From positions 8,604,595 through 8,668,594 of the forward strand of contig OX387182.1 in the NCBI GenBank assembly GCA_947561395.2: 64,000 nt of DNA, read 5' to 3'. The position numbers were made by a program, and so were the translations under genes. Below are positions 46,303 through 57,327 of the stretch, in pieces. This stretch comes from Buxus sempervirens (lineage: Eukaryota > Streptophyta > Magnoliopsida > Buxales > Buxaceae). A model generated the notes under the pieces. It was not told the origin of the DNA. It ran no database searches and was given only the letters and a program-made list of their open reading frames with translations. How positions within the stretch are numbered: position 1 is the first letter of the stretch; every line of letters begins with the position of its first letter.

Positions 46303-47656
46303 CAGGGGCAGCACAAAGGGGTAGGCAAGTGAGGCTACTGCCTAAGGCCCCCAAAGTAGGAAGGCCCCATTTTTTAAATATGTTTTTCTTAAGTGTCTAT
46401 TTTGTTTTCTTAAACAATAAGCCGTTAAGGCCCACAAGCTATTTTGTTTTCCATTTTTAACGTTTTTTTGTTTTTAGAAAGTTTTTCAAAAGCTAAGGCC
46501 CCCAACTATGAGGGCCTCACACGTGGTTTATCCCTTTTATTAATGTTAAGAGTTAAGAGACATGGTTTACCCCTTTTATTAATGTTAAGAGTTAAGAGAG
46601 GTTTAGTCCCTTTTGAGCAACTCGTGGAAACACTCTCTCTCTCTTTTGTTTTTTGAAAAGGAAAAAGGGGCTTAGGGTTTCTATGTTTTATGAAAAATAA
46701 AACACTCATCTTCTCACACCCATGTTCTCTTCTTTTTATTGGGAATGAATATTTGGCATGATATATTGTTTGTTGTAAATTCAGTTAGTAAGAGTTTACA
46801 ACTTAAAAATATGCTTATAGATCTTGCTATGGATAAATTAAATGGACTTATTTCTTATTTCAAAAATTTTAGAGAAAATGGTTTCAATTCTGTTTTAGAT
46901 TTTTCTAAACAAGTTGCACTGGAAATGGAAATAGAACCAACATTTTGTAAAAAATGTATCATTCATCGGAAAAAGCAATTTGATGAAAAGATGAAAATGT
47001 TGATGAGATTATGAAATCTACAGAGGAATCTTTCAAAATTGATTATTTCTATTACATAGTAGATCATGCAATATCTTTAATGCAGGATAGATTTGAACTA
47101 TTTTTAAAGTATGATGATATATTTGGTTTTTTATTTGGTCTTGACAGATTAAGTCCTTTTGTTGATTGTGATTTAGAAAAAAAAATGTCTTGATCTTGAA
47201 AATTTTCTTAAGCATGACATGCATTCTGATATTGATGGTTTAGCTTTGTTTTTGGAATTAAAGGTTTTAAAAGAAGTTGCAAAAACAGAAATTAATACTC
47301 CAATTGAAATACTTAGTCTAATAAAAGAACTTGATTGTTTTCCCAATTGTTTTATTGTATATAGAATATTACTTACTATACCTGTTACAGTTGCATCAGC
47401 AGAAAGAAGTTTTTTAAAACTAAAGATTATAAAAAATTATTTACGAACAACTATATGTCAAGATAGATTAAACGGTTTAGTAATTTTATCTATTGAAAAT
47501 GATTTATTTGCTAAACTTGAATACAAAAGTGTAATTAGTAGGTTTGCATTTAAAAAGGCAAGAAATAAATTTATGGTTTAATACTAATTTTTTTAAATAA
47601 AAGGCCTTATTTTTATGACCTTGCCCAAGGCCCCCAAAAAGTTTGAGCCGCCCCTG
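46303..47656 (+). mobile_element. hAT element, degenerate (1354 bp)
   Basis: Ends CAGGGGCAGCACAAA and, reversed, CAGGGGCGGCTCAAA match at 13 of 15 positions. A perfect 8-bp target duplication ATGATGTA lies at 46295-46302 and 47657-47664, diagnostic of hAT. The interior holds a decayed transposase and a ~40-bp tandem duplication (46522-46600). The element splits the GGT-rich MITE; the absence of an equivalent insertion in the unit before copy F shows it is younger than the unit duplication. Confidence 0.92.
46739..47580 (+). pseudogene. hAT transposase relic (TTF-type/MYM-type zinc-finger-like)
   Basis: Three frame-shifted pieces: 46739-47014 (LVNSVSKSLQ-like VVNSVSKSLQLKNMLIDLAM), 47011-47193 (ESFKIDYFYYIVDHAISLMQ) and 47219-47581, which contains the C-terminal hAT dimerisation region (YRILLTIPVTVASAERSF, then LKLKIIKNYLR, RLNGLVILSIEND). 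This matches the plant hAT group often annotated as zinc-finger MYM-type or TTF-type proteins. The N-terminal zinc finger and most of the catalytic core are deleted, so it cannot act. Confidence 0.85.
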
Positions 47657-47945
47657 ATGATGTACAGTGGATGGTTGTGCAGGTGGTGATCATGGGCAGT
47701 GGTGGTGTTGACGGGTGATGATGATGAGTGGTGGGGGTAGGGGCGGGGGTGGCGGTGGTAGGGTGGTGGTGTGGGTGGTTAGGATGGCTATTGCTGGGAG
47801 ATGGTGATGGTGGTGTGGTAGTGAGCGACAATGGTGGTGATGGGATAGGGTGATGGTGGTGGGAGGGGTGATGGTGTGTGGTGGTGGGGGTGGTGGTAAG
47901 ATAGGATGTGTGGTGTTAATGGTGGTTGGTAATGGTTGGATAAGA

Positions 47946-48160
47946 GATTTTTTCGAATGAGTGCTTTAGAATCATCTTCGAGATTCTTATCAAAAGTTTG
48001 TGTGCCGAAAGTCCCATCAAGTATCTCCAATTGTGACTTTTTATTCTCCGTTCTGATTTTTGATGACCATTGAAACTCTCTGCACTTGGGCGATATAAGA
48101 ATATATCTGCGCCACTTGGGGGCTGCCTTCCTTGAAACAGTGCTTGATTCCTTGTTTTCC
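47946..48160 (-). pseudogene. LINE RNase H-region relic (upstream of copy E)
   Basis: Minus-strand segments TENKKSQLEILDGTFGTQTF and EDDSKALIRK match the corresponding parts of the relic before copy F (56430-57000), but about 300 bp between them are deleted here. Ancient LINE debris duplicated with the unit. Confidence 0.6.
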
Positions 48161-48512
48161 ATTATTCAATTCCAAAAACGATAATGCCTTTCAAATATTC
48201 GACTTTTACACAAACCAACTACCCTTACGACTTAAGTTAACTACTCTTTTTCTGGGTTTGATCACATCCGTGGAGCTATCAGGAAACAGAAGGAAAAAAA
48301 AACAAGAAACGGAACAACAATGAAAAAAAAAAGAAACGGAACAGCAATGTGAGATTTTGACCAACTCTAAAAATATAACAAATTGTACTCTAGGCTCCTT
48401 CAGCGAAATAACATAGTCTTTGATTCAGACTGGTTTTCCAAATAAAAAATAGAAATTTTCGACCTCAAGTTCTCTGAAAAAATCTCTGTAATTGCTCACA
48501 AGTTTTGGAGCG

Positions 48513-49775
48513 ATGGTTACCAGAATCAAGCTGTTGCTCTTCCTGTCTGTCGGGCTGCTGTTCTTGGTAAAACCCAGTCTCTGCCTTGGAGACACCATTG
48601 CTTCTGGCGAGTATCTTTCCGCCGACTAGAAGCTGGTATCGAAAGGTGGTGTTTTTGAACTGGGTTTCTTCAGCCTAACTGGTTCCACCAACATACACGT
48701 AGGGATCTGGTACAAAAACCTTTGGCAACGAATTATAGTTTGGATGGCCAACAGAGATAAACCTCTCACTAACGCATCTTCTTCTTGCCTAATCCTCTCC
48801 CAAGAAGGTAATCTACAGCTCTTGGAGTCCAAAATCCAGGTTTGGTCAACTAATCTGACATCTAAGATGAGGAATTCTACAGTGGCAGTTCTTCTTGACA
48901 ATGGAAATCTTGTTTTGAGAGATGGGTCCGAGTCATCTGTTTTCATTTGGCAGAGTTTCGATTACCCAACTAGTGATGCATTAGTTCCAGGTGCAAAACT
49001 TGGGTTTAACAAACTTACCAAAGCATCTCAAGTCATTACTGCATGGAAAAGTAGAGAAGATCCAGGAAAACACAAATAGGATCGTGGGAACTTAGTAAGT
49101 AGAGATTAAATTCTCAAGGCACACACTATCATGCCAAGACACGGAGTTGCCTGTGTCCAGGCAGGAAAATATCAATTCCAGCTGTTGGCATAACTTCTTT
49201 AATACTGAAATGCAGTGGTTATATGTCCCCTGAATATGCTATCAAAGGCCTTTCCTCAGTCAAATCTGATGTCTTTAGCTTTGGAGTCTTGATGCTAGAG
49301 ATTTTGAGTGGCAAGAAGAACACTGCATTCTGTCATCCAGACTCTCTCAATCTTCTAGAATATGTAAGTGATTGAAATAAAAATAATCGTACTATTACGT
49401 CTAATCTAATCTCTTATGCAATTTCATTTTAATATCTTTTTCCCTTTCTGTGATTTCTTATTGCATCAGGCATGGGAGCTGTGGAAAATTGGTTATGGAT
49501 TGGAGTTGATAGATCCATTATTACTTAATCCGCCTTTGATGCCTCTGACATTGAGATATATTCAAGTGGCACTTCTGTGTGTCCAAGAAAGTCCGACAGA
49601 CCGACCTACCATGCCTGAAGTTTTCTCAATGTTCATTAATGAAGCTGCAAGTCTACCTTTACCTAAGAAGCCTGCTTTTTCAATTGGAAGAAGAGATTCA
49701 GATCCAAATTCACAAAGATGTGGCCGAATTAATTTTTCTGTGAATACTATTACAGTTAGTCTAGAAGCTCGTTGA
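48513..49775 (+). pseudogene. G-type lectin S-receptor-like kinase, copy E, internally deleted
   Basis: Exon 1 starts with a good signal peptide ([19 protein letters not shown]) but codon 39 is TAG (48627-48629) where copy F has CAG. Lectin-domain sequence continues to ...AWKSREDPG, then jumps near 49064 straight into the last codons of exon 4 (NTNRIVGT) and its intron donor. The deletion removes the S-locus and PAN domains, membrane helix, exons 2 and 3 and most of exon 4, including ATP-binding and catalytic loops. Exon 5 (49216-49363) and exon 6 (49470-49775) are intact with normal splice sites. A few bases (GGA) are shared at the two deletion ends. Clearly non-functional. Confidence 0.95.
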
Positions 49776-51345
49776 GATCATCCCTTTTCCTCTTTCTTTC
49801 TTTCTTTTTTTTTGTTTTGATGATGTAAAAACCCAATATTCTTGATTTTCACGAAGATATGTTCCTATCTCAAACTTTTGAATGTTTATGAATTTCATGA
49901 AGATATTTTTCTAATTCTAACTTGTGTACTTTGTCCTAAGGTCTGTGATCTTTTCTGTGTTTGTAGTTTCGCTTTTTCCATATAATAAAGTTTCTCCCAT
50001 TGCCAGTGATTTAAAATCCAGATCCGATTGAACCATATTATCTAGTCATTACCAATGCTCTATCACATCAACTGCATGGTTCATGGTTGACAAATTGATG
50101 CTTCTTGATCAGTCAGTATCAATTTGAGAGGGATGTCAATATTTACAGTGTACAGCTGTCTGTGGGGGTGTAAATGTGTACAATTGTGTATTATATTCTT
50201 TTCTTGTATACTGTATATCCATAGATAGGCAACAGCTGTATATAATTTACTTGTTTAGGGAGATTTTGATTGATAGTAGATCGATAGTAGACTATGGTTG
50301 AGGAAAGCATTTTCTATTTAATGAGAGCAATTCTCCACCAAGAGGTATTCAGCACATTTGAAAGGTTCTGCTAGTGTTTCTTTTGTCAGATAACTAATGT
50401 AGACTTGAACATGTCATTTTCAACCGGATGGACAGAGAAACTGTTGGTTATTCCAGGGATTTGAACAAAAAGAACTAGTTTTTCCTCATTGGAGAAATTC
50501 AGGATTTGTCTGAAGAATTGAGGTATTTAATTTTAGTTGATTACATCCACAGGTTCAGATGATGATCAGAAAACTACAGTATCTATGATCTGAATGCAAT
50601 ATTTTGATAAAGAATTAGTGAATACATGCATGAACCCTGAATGCCACATAATTTTTAAGCAGCAAAGAGTGGAGGAGGACAAAGGTCAAGCTCTTAATAA
50701 CACAAAATGGGCCTACTGAATTGGAATATGTCTCAGAAGCAAGAAACTACAGTAAATAACAGCAAATTGGATAAGAATAGGAGTATTCTCCTCTAGTTTT
50801 GACTTTTTTTTTATATAATTAATGAAATTCATTCATATCAAAAGAAATAGGGAGCACCTACAAGGGATGGGCAATCCATGAAGTACAACAAAAGCATCAA
50901 CCACTCTAGTTTGGACTTGCACTGACATTGTGTCTGATGAAGTGGTCTTGAGCAAAAATAGGCTAACCCAGAAAAGTTCTTTGAGAAAATAATTGTATGA
51001 CTACGATTCCAAGTCTTTAAGAATTGAGTCACCTTTTGGACTATCACCTTTCTAGATGAGCTTTGCTTCCATTTTCTAGCTAATTGCTTCTCGTTTATGG
51101 CTGTCCCATGTTCAATTGTTATTCACAATAGTGCCCACCATTCCATTTTCTAATTCACACTTCTTCACACCAGACCATTTTCCCTCTTTTCATTTTCTTC
51201 AATTTAATTCTGTCTTCTGAAAGAAAATTTCATTTTTATAGTAATAGAGCTTTTCTCCATGAACAGATACCTTGATTTCAGATCTTTTTTTTTCATCCCT
51301 TTATGCATACAACTCTGCACAACATCCGGAAATCTTATTTCATAT
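49776..51345. other. 3' flank of copy E, no gene
   Basis: Paralogous to other 3' flanks, with a unit-specific stretch at about 50045-50370 not seen in the other units. No coding signal. Confidence 0.5.
50806..50903 (-). mobile_element. Retroposon footprint (98 bp)
   Basis: Inserted in CTCTAGTTTGGA-type flank DNA: 15-bp target duplications CTCTAGTTT(T/G)GACTT at 50791-50805 and 50904-50918. A T run at its left end indicates a poly(A) tail on the minus strand. Too short to classify as LINE or SINE. Confidence 0.8.
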
Positions 51346-51349
51346 TGTT

Positions 51350-51580
51350 GGAAACATATCAAGACCTATCAGAAACAAGGCCTGCTACAATCTCAAGAGA
51401 GAATCTACTGATCATGTCCTCCCTGGCCTTCCTGCCTATGCTACGAGTTTACTCAGGATTTTGCTTATCACATGCCTTATTAGTACTCTAAGCTTATCAA
51501 CAGAATCCTCAGATCAAAGATGACCCTTAAATGGTCCTTCTGTTACTTCACTCATTTCATCACAGGCAATGGCTACTTGT
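51350..51580 (-). pseudogene. Glycosyltransferase relic GT-I (after copy E), truncated
   Basis: Only the C-terminal ~230 bp of the GT-I relic remain, matching 14665-14895 after copy B. At about 51580 it joins directly to DNA that in other units lies beyond the exon-6 stump ('attatcattgattcaaaatc'), so ~1.1 kb including the stump is deleted. Confidence 0.7.
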
Positions 51581-53030
51581 TTTCTTCCATTATCATTGAT
51601 TCAAAATCCAGATGTAGATAATCTTCCCTGTTGAACCAAAACTTGCTTTCCACATATGTTAGGATAACCCAAAACCCAATTAATTGTGTCATGATCTAAG
51701 TGGTGCAAACATGGAATCCAGCAATTTTATAGGGTTGGAATAGTAAAATATTAAAGATATCCCTGTATCAACTATTAACTAACCAGATGATCAACTCTAA
51801 TACTGAATAGAATATGAGCAACTAAGTTGGCTCCATAGTCCATGCTACATAACTAATAATCTCAAATACTGTTTAATTAAAAAAAATTTTAGACGTTCAA
51901 GTGTGCTGTACAAGATTGGATGATCATTTCTTGCACCAACATGTTGACCTTATCCTAGCATTGATTGCAAAAATTAACCTCCATTTCGATGATCATTTCT
52001 CAAAACTTGAACCACTTCATTGTTGTGAGCAAATAGCATATGTAAAAAAAATGATCTTGAAAGCTATTGAGTTCAATTAACTCAAGAAATTTAGTTCTCT
52101 TGAAAACAACAACATTAAAATAAAGTAGCCAATGTCACATTTGAAGTTATTCAGGAAAAGTGGATGAAAGAATGGTATGCATGAGGTAGTCCCTATATTA
52201 CTGTACTCATGGAAATTATGGGTTCCTACAGTAGATCAACCATTATTGCAAATCATTCTACATGCAGACCCATTCTATAATACTTTTTAGGACAAAGATC
52301 AACTGCAATTAGATATCAATAGATGCCTGAACAAATCAGAACTCTTGAACAGCTATGAACATGAGCAACATCCTTACAAAGTGGTCTATTAATCAATAGT
52401 TATAATCATTTAGACAAACCAATTTTACCTTGCAGTATGTCATATGCATGAGTCCTGCTTATTTCGTATCCATTTTGATTTATCTTACAACAGTTGCTGA
52501 ATATAAACTGGGTATTACCATATTTACGCGGTAGTACAAGGACTAACTTCATGTTCTTGAGATTTTCCTTGGGAAGGAGAGAAAGAGAGAGAGAGAGCAT
52601 TTCAATGCTAAAATGGACCCAGGGGTTTTATTCAACCGTACATCATCATACTTTACAAGAGAGAGAGAGAAACTACTTGAATAAAATCAAATTAATATAG
52701 ATCAAAAAAATTTTTTTTTTTTTCGTTTTTTCACACTTTAACAAATCTTAGATGACTTAAGTATTTGGTAAATAAGTTCTACTACCATCTTCCAACCGTA
52801 ATACTGGATAGAAAGTCTTGTTAAATGCCAGTGGACACTCTTGGCAATGAAGAAAGATACACAATGAATCTGGCAGCTGGACGCCATTTCTAATACGTGA
52901 TAGGATATATGTACCCCGTAAATAAAAAAACTAAAGTAACCCTGATAATATTGGTACAGTATGAAATGTTTAATATGCATTAGTATTTAATTATTTTTTT
53001 CTAAATAAGGGAGAACCTAAAAGACCTCTT
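51581..53030. other. Intergenic DNA of unit E, no gene
   Basis: Paralogous to 30230-31690 and 18880-19440. Contains an AG microsatellite near 52575-52595. No coding signal. Confidence 0.45.
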
Positions 53031-53560
53031 AATTTTTCTTAGGATATTTGTCAAGGTGATCCTTTATCCCTAATTCATTCATGTTGTTTGGAGATGTTTT
53101 CAATTGTTACGTAATCAAAGCTGTAGATTTGGGCTTCCTAGAAGGTTTAAAGTTGTGTAAAGTTAAGGTGTATAGTTTCATCTCGTATAAAGTTTACGGG
53201 TGATACAATATTGTTTTTGAAATCATGAGAGGAGAAAGTCCAAAAATGGCTTACCAAATGGAAAATAAATTGTCATTCTTTATGCTGTTGGATTACACTT
53301 GTTGGGCAGTTATTGCTAATCTTTGAATGTATTTGCATTGGGATTGAAGAAAATACAAAGAAATTTTCTTGGAACGGAATAGGAAGAAGACAAATAATTT
53401 TGTGAAGCAGTCAAGTGGGCAATAGGAATGGCTTTTGAGCTTTTGGGAATAATAGTCTCATGAACAAAAACAATTATCTTATAGGTAATCAGCTTTTGTG
53501 GTTCGCTGTGGATTAGGACAACTTATGGCACATGGTGATGCATGGTAATTTGGAAGTTCT
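53030..53560 (+). pseudogene. Old LINE reverse-transcriptase relic
   Basis: Paralogue of 19480-19990, with CQGDPLS-like coding at about 53050 and a decayed FxDD box near 53205. Heavily mutated. Confidence 0.55.
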
Positions 53561-54370
53561 AGAACTGATTGGGATGCTAATAACAATTCTTGATCTTTCT
53601 TTGGGCAGCTTCAGCCAGTTTTTGAATCAAATTCTTTATCTTTATACATTGCTTCATCTCATATCCCGATGGGCTGGTTTAGTTGATGATAGGAAATGAA
53701 ATTTTTGAAGGATTTGCAATCAGTTGATTCCCCTTTTAGTGCCACATTCCTCTGTCTTTGTAATATTGCTTTGTTCAAATAATACGTTGGTGGCTGATGC
53801 ATTTTTTTAATTCTTCCTAAGGTTGTCTTAGAATGTCTCTCTTAGAACCAACCAACAATCGTTTCGTGTTTATTAATCAAATTGCTACCTTGATTGATTT
53901 GTTTGAACTTGGAACAATTTCCTCATATTGCCTATGGAAAAAATCTGGAAACTCCAAAGTTACATTCACTTCTAAGTCTTCTTTACTTATTCAATTTTTT
54001 TTCTGATATTCCTCCTCCCACCTTTCCTCTTAAGAATGTTTGTAACAAAACTGGTGAAAATAATCACCTATGGAAAAATCTGTAAACTCCAAAGTTACAT
54101 CACTTCCAAGTTTTTTCTGTTTTTTTACTTATTGCATTTTTCTGATATTTTCTCCTCCCAACATTCCTCTTAGGAATTTTCGGAATATGAATGGTGAAAA
54201 GAATCAACACTAATAACATTCGAGAAAAACAAAGGAAGATCCCAACACAGTTCAGGTTGTTTGGTGACTCACCTGTTGGTTTTCTGGTCTAGCAGCTCCA
54301 ATCCAGGTTAGCTAGAATCAATCGTTGATCTCTGGCTGCAAGCAGAGCACACTAGAATAAACATTCGATC
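53561..54370. other. Intergenic DNA, no gene
   Basis: Shared with units C and D. A short internal duplication of 'tatggaaaaatctg...ctccaaagttaca' occurs at 53932 and 54069. No coding signal. Confidence 0.4.
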
Positions 54371-54880
54371 ATTCACAATTTCAAAGATCACGCCAGTGTT
54401 CCCTTCAACTATATAGATGCACCCAGCAATACTCCCTGGCCTTCCTGCCGTTGCAACGAGCTTCTTCAGGAATCACGATTGCTCATCACGCCCCTCATCA
54501 ATATTCTAAGCTTTTCAACAGAAGCCTTAGCCCATAGATGTTATTTCACCCAGATTCATCCACATGAAACGGATAAATGTTCTCTTCCGTCGAGTGCTCT
54601 GTAGGCTCTGACCCCAACATTCTCCTCTTGATGGAAGCACAAATGCACTGATCCATCTGAGATATACAGTTATCCATCAGGTAATGCAGAGCCCAAACAC
54701 TAAGTGGTTCCTCTATTTTAGAATTCTCCACAAAATCCTAAATCTTTCCGTGAAAATTCTTACCAGAGTGGTAGGGATTTGTTCAAAGATGCAAAGCAAC
54801 CCCTATCACTCTTTGAGAATTCTTTAACGACGCGTCCCATTCTTGATCATACTCATTCTTCTTCTTTTCGGAAATACGAA
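54370..54880 (-). pseudogene. Glycosyltransferase relic GT-II (upstream of copy F)
   Basis: Minus-strand 54731-54546 reads NSKIEEPLSVWALHYLMDNC, ISQMDQ then a shifted frame, matching the other GT-II relics. Truncated and frameshifted. Confidence 0.72.
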
Positions 54881-54889
54881 TTCGAATTG

Positions 54890-55147
54890 AGAAAATTAAT
54901 TTGTAGTGATACTTTATCAAATTATTTAAGATTTAGTCAGCAAAGTTTTGAGTTTTAATTTTTAATATACTTTTATCAACATTAATTATCAGTAAAATGA
55001 CATTCGTGGGATATGGATTTGTAATAGTAAAATAACATTAAAAATTAATTATTTTGATAAAGGTGTATTAGAAATTAAAACTCAAAACTTTACTGACTAA
55101 ATCTTAAATAATTTGATAAATCATCATTAAAAATTAATTTTCCCATT
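54890..55147. mobile_element. Foldback MITE with ~95-bp inverted repeats
   Basis: The left arm (GAAAATTAATTTGTAGTGAT ... TTAAGATTTAGTCAGCAAAG) and right arm are reverse complements over about 95 bp with few mismatches. It interrupts a GT-II relic; the relic before copy E (45826-45842) has the empty site AATTGAATTCCGG. Flanking ATTG on both sides suggests a 3-4-bp target duplication. Non-coding. Confidence 0.82.
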
Positions 55148-55371
55148 GGAATTCCGGAGGGATGGGCCTAAAACCAGTTCATGTCTTAGATGCTAGACCT
55201 CTAAAGTCTTGTCTTTTTTGGTCAAAGAAAGGTCTTTTTGTAGCATGATGTAGAAGCCCAATCATACTTATACATAAACGCTCCGTTTTCCCAAAAATAA
55301 AAAGGAATAATTTTTAGTTTTTCAAAACTGAAATCTGAAGGTTCAAATTACCATTCACTTGATTATTATTA

Positions 55372-55418
55372 GCTCAATTTTGGAAGGATAAAGTCAATTA
55401 TTGATGTACCTTCCAAGT
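55372..55418 (+). promoter_or_regulatory. Conserved upstream inverted-repeat block (copy F)
   Basis: TTGGAAGG (55380-55387) and CCTTCCAA (55409-55416) enclose AGTCAA, as before copies D and E. It lies 1.9 kb upstream of the ATG because of the MITE and LINE debris in between. Confidence 0.5.
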
Positions 55419-55439
55419 CTCCAAGATGTTCTTTCCTCC

Positions 55440-56190
55440 GGCTGTGTTTGGAACCTAGGATTTGGGAAAAAAAATAAAAGAAACCTTAAAAAAGAAATGG
55501 GGGAAAAAAAAAAAAAAAAGAAGAGAAGGAAAAATGATGGTTTTCTTTACTTTTCCGGTGTTCAGATGAGATGAAAAATAGGAAAAAAAAATTTAATAAA
55601 GATGATTGGTGGGGAATGGTGGTGATGGTATGTAGTAGATGGTGGTGGCGGGTGGTATTCATGGGCAGTGGTGGTGTAAACAGGTGATGATGATGAGTGG
55701 TGGGGATAGGGGTGGTGGAAGGGTAGTGGTGTGGGTGGTAATGGTGGCTCTGTTTTTAATCGGTAATGAGATTAGATATATAGAGAGGGAGAAAACTTAA
55801 AAATTACAAGAGACAATAAATGCAAAGAAGGATCCTCCACCATGTTAGAATGATGCATTCTACACATAGTGGAAGAAAGGACTTCCTACTTAAAGCCCAT
55901 AGACAACTCCATAACCTATTAGTGGTGGTGGTGGTGTGGTAGTTAGTGACAATGGTGATAGTGGGACGGTGGGTGGTGATGGGGTGGTGGGAGTGATGAT
56001 GTTGTATGGTGGTGGGTGGTGGTGGGATAAGATGTATGGTGTTAGTAACGATTGGTAAATGGAAGATTTTCTTTTCTTTTAGAATCTCTATCTTTTTGGA
56101 GAAAATTTTTTCTTTGAAAAAAAGAAGGAAAGAAAATTTTTTAACAAATTTTCTCTCCAAATCACTATCTTTTGTTTTAGTCAAGCAGGA
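55440..56190. mobile_element. MITE with GGT/GATGGT-rich core (upstream of copy F)
   Basis: Paralogue of 46125-47945 without the hAT insertion: 'gtgtttggaac' start, purine-rich arm, GGTGGTGATGG core, and a right arm with repeated TTTTCTTT/AAAGAAAA complementarity. A truncated LINE 3' end is nested at 55756-55916. Confidence 0.55.
55756..55916 (-). mobile_element. LINE 3'-end fragment nested in MITE
   Basis: GAAGGATCCTCCACCATGTT ... TTCTACACATAGTGGAAGAA matches the 3' end region of the LINE at 31700-31810. Only ~160 bp are present, a heavily 5'-truncated insertion of the same family. It is absent from the equivalent element before copy E. Confidence 0.72.
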
Positions 56191-56429
56191 TAATTAGCAT
56201 TTTCTTTTCTCTTTTCTAGGAATCCATGGTTACAAACACAGCCTTCATGTATGGCATATTTTCTAATATGTGATTTTCAAGAGAAATCGCCATTTGAATT
56301 GTACCTTTTCCGATAGAATTTTTTTTTTTTTTTGTGAGGGGAAAAGTAGAAAATATGATAGTAAGTATGTAGAAAAGGAACTATACATTATCCATTTACA
56401 TCAACGAACATTATGAAAGAAAGTCGGGC

Positions 56430-57000
56430 GGTTTTCAAACCCAGATACATGAGAAATTGTCTAAACTGATAATTGCAAGAATGTCGGCGGTCTGATTTGC
56501 TTCATGATAAACATGGGAAAATTTCACATCACTGAGGTTGGTAAACAGCTCCAATAAAGTGGCCATGATATTCCTGATTCTCCAAGGGGGTGAAGAGGGA
56601 TTCTTCGATAGGAGACGAATGAGTTCTTTAGAATCATCTTCAAGAAGTATATAGTGGAATCCTAGACTTTTTGCCACCTGTGTGTGCCTCAGCCTCTAGT
56701 GCGGATTTGATCTTGAAGCCCAAGTATAGTATCCTCCCAAGAATTGTCCATACTCGTCCCTACAATACATTAACCTCCAGCTGCAGGCTGCAGCTCTCCC
56801 TTCTTAGCCTCGTGATGCGCCATCAAACTTGACTTTGACAAAGTTTGTGTGCGGAAAGTCCCATCAATTATCTCCAATTCTGACTTTTTATTCTCAGTTT
56901 TCTGATTTTGATGACCATTGAATCTCTCTTGGGCAATATAAGAACATATCTGCTCCACTGAGGGGCTGCCTTCCTTGAAACAGTGCTTGATTTTCATTAT
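56430..57000 (-). pseudogene. LINE RNase H-domain relic
   Basis: Minus-strand 56677-56435 reads AKSLGFHYILLEDDSKELIR, LLSKNPSSPPWRIRNIMATL and FSHVYHEANQTADILA, the plant LINE RNase H (RVT_3) C-terminal domain; the usual EGDS reads EDDS. Upstream 56997-56770 holds SPSVEQICSYIAQERFNGHQ. Frameshifted; no RT present. Shared with copy E upstream. Confidence 0.8.
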
Positions 57001-57327
57001 TCAATTCCTAAAACGTTGATGCCTTTCAAATATTTGACTTTTACACAAACCAACTTCCTGTACGACTTGAGTTAAATATTCTCTCTTTTTCTGGGGTTCA
57101 TCACATGCGTGGAGCTACCTGGAAACAGAAGAAAAAAACAGAAGAAACGGAACAACAATGTGAGATTTTGACGAACTTAAAAAATATAACAAATTGTACT
57201 CTAGGCTCCTTCAGCGAAATAACAATCATAGTCTTTTATTCAGACTGGTTTTCCAAATAAAAAATAGAAATTTGCGACCTCAAGTACTCTGAAAATATCT
57301 CTCTGATTGCTCGCAAGTTTTGGAGCT
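57001..57327 (+). promoter_or_regulatory. Proximal promoter of copy F
   Basis: Nearly identical to the 320 bp before copy E (48190-48512). 'gagattttgacgaac' near 57160 is TTGAC-containing (W-box core). A purine-rich 'cagaagaaaaaaacagaagaaac' stretch lies near 57125. No clear TATA box; the transcription start is not determinable. Confidence 0.4.

Larger units (their letters stand above)
46125..47945. mobile_element. MITE with GGT/GATGGT-rich core, split by an hAT insertion
   Basis: Begins around 'ctatgtttggaactttggat' and continues as purine-rich DNA, then GGTGGTGATG-type repeats on both sides of the inserted hAT (46281-46302 and 47657-47900). The same element lies before copy F (55440-56190). 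No transposase of its own. The right terminus is uncertain because it runs into a LINE relic. Confidence 0.55.

Noticed and set aside
46522..46600. Possible CRISPR-like repeat (two ~40-bp direct repeats)
   Set aside because: Only two adjacent copies with no spacers, inside a plant hAT element.
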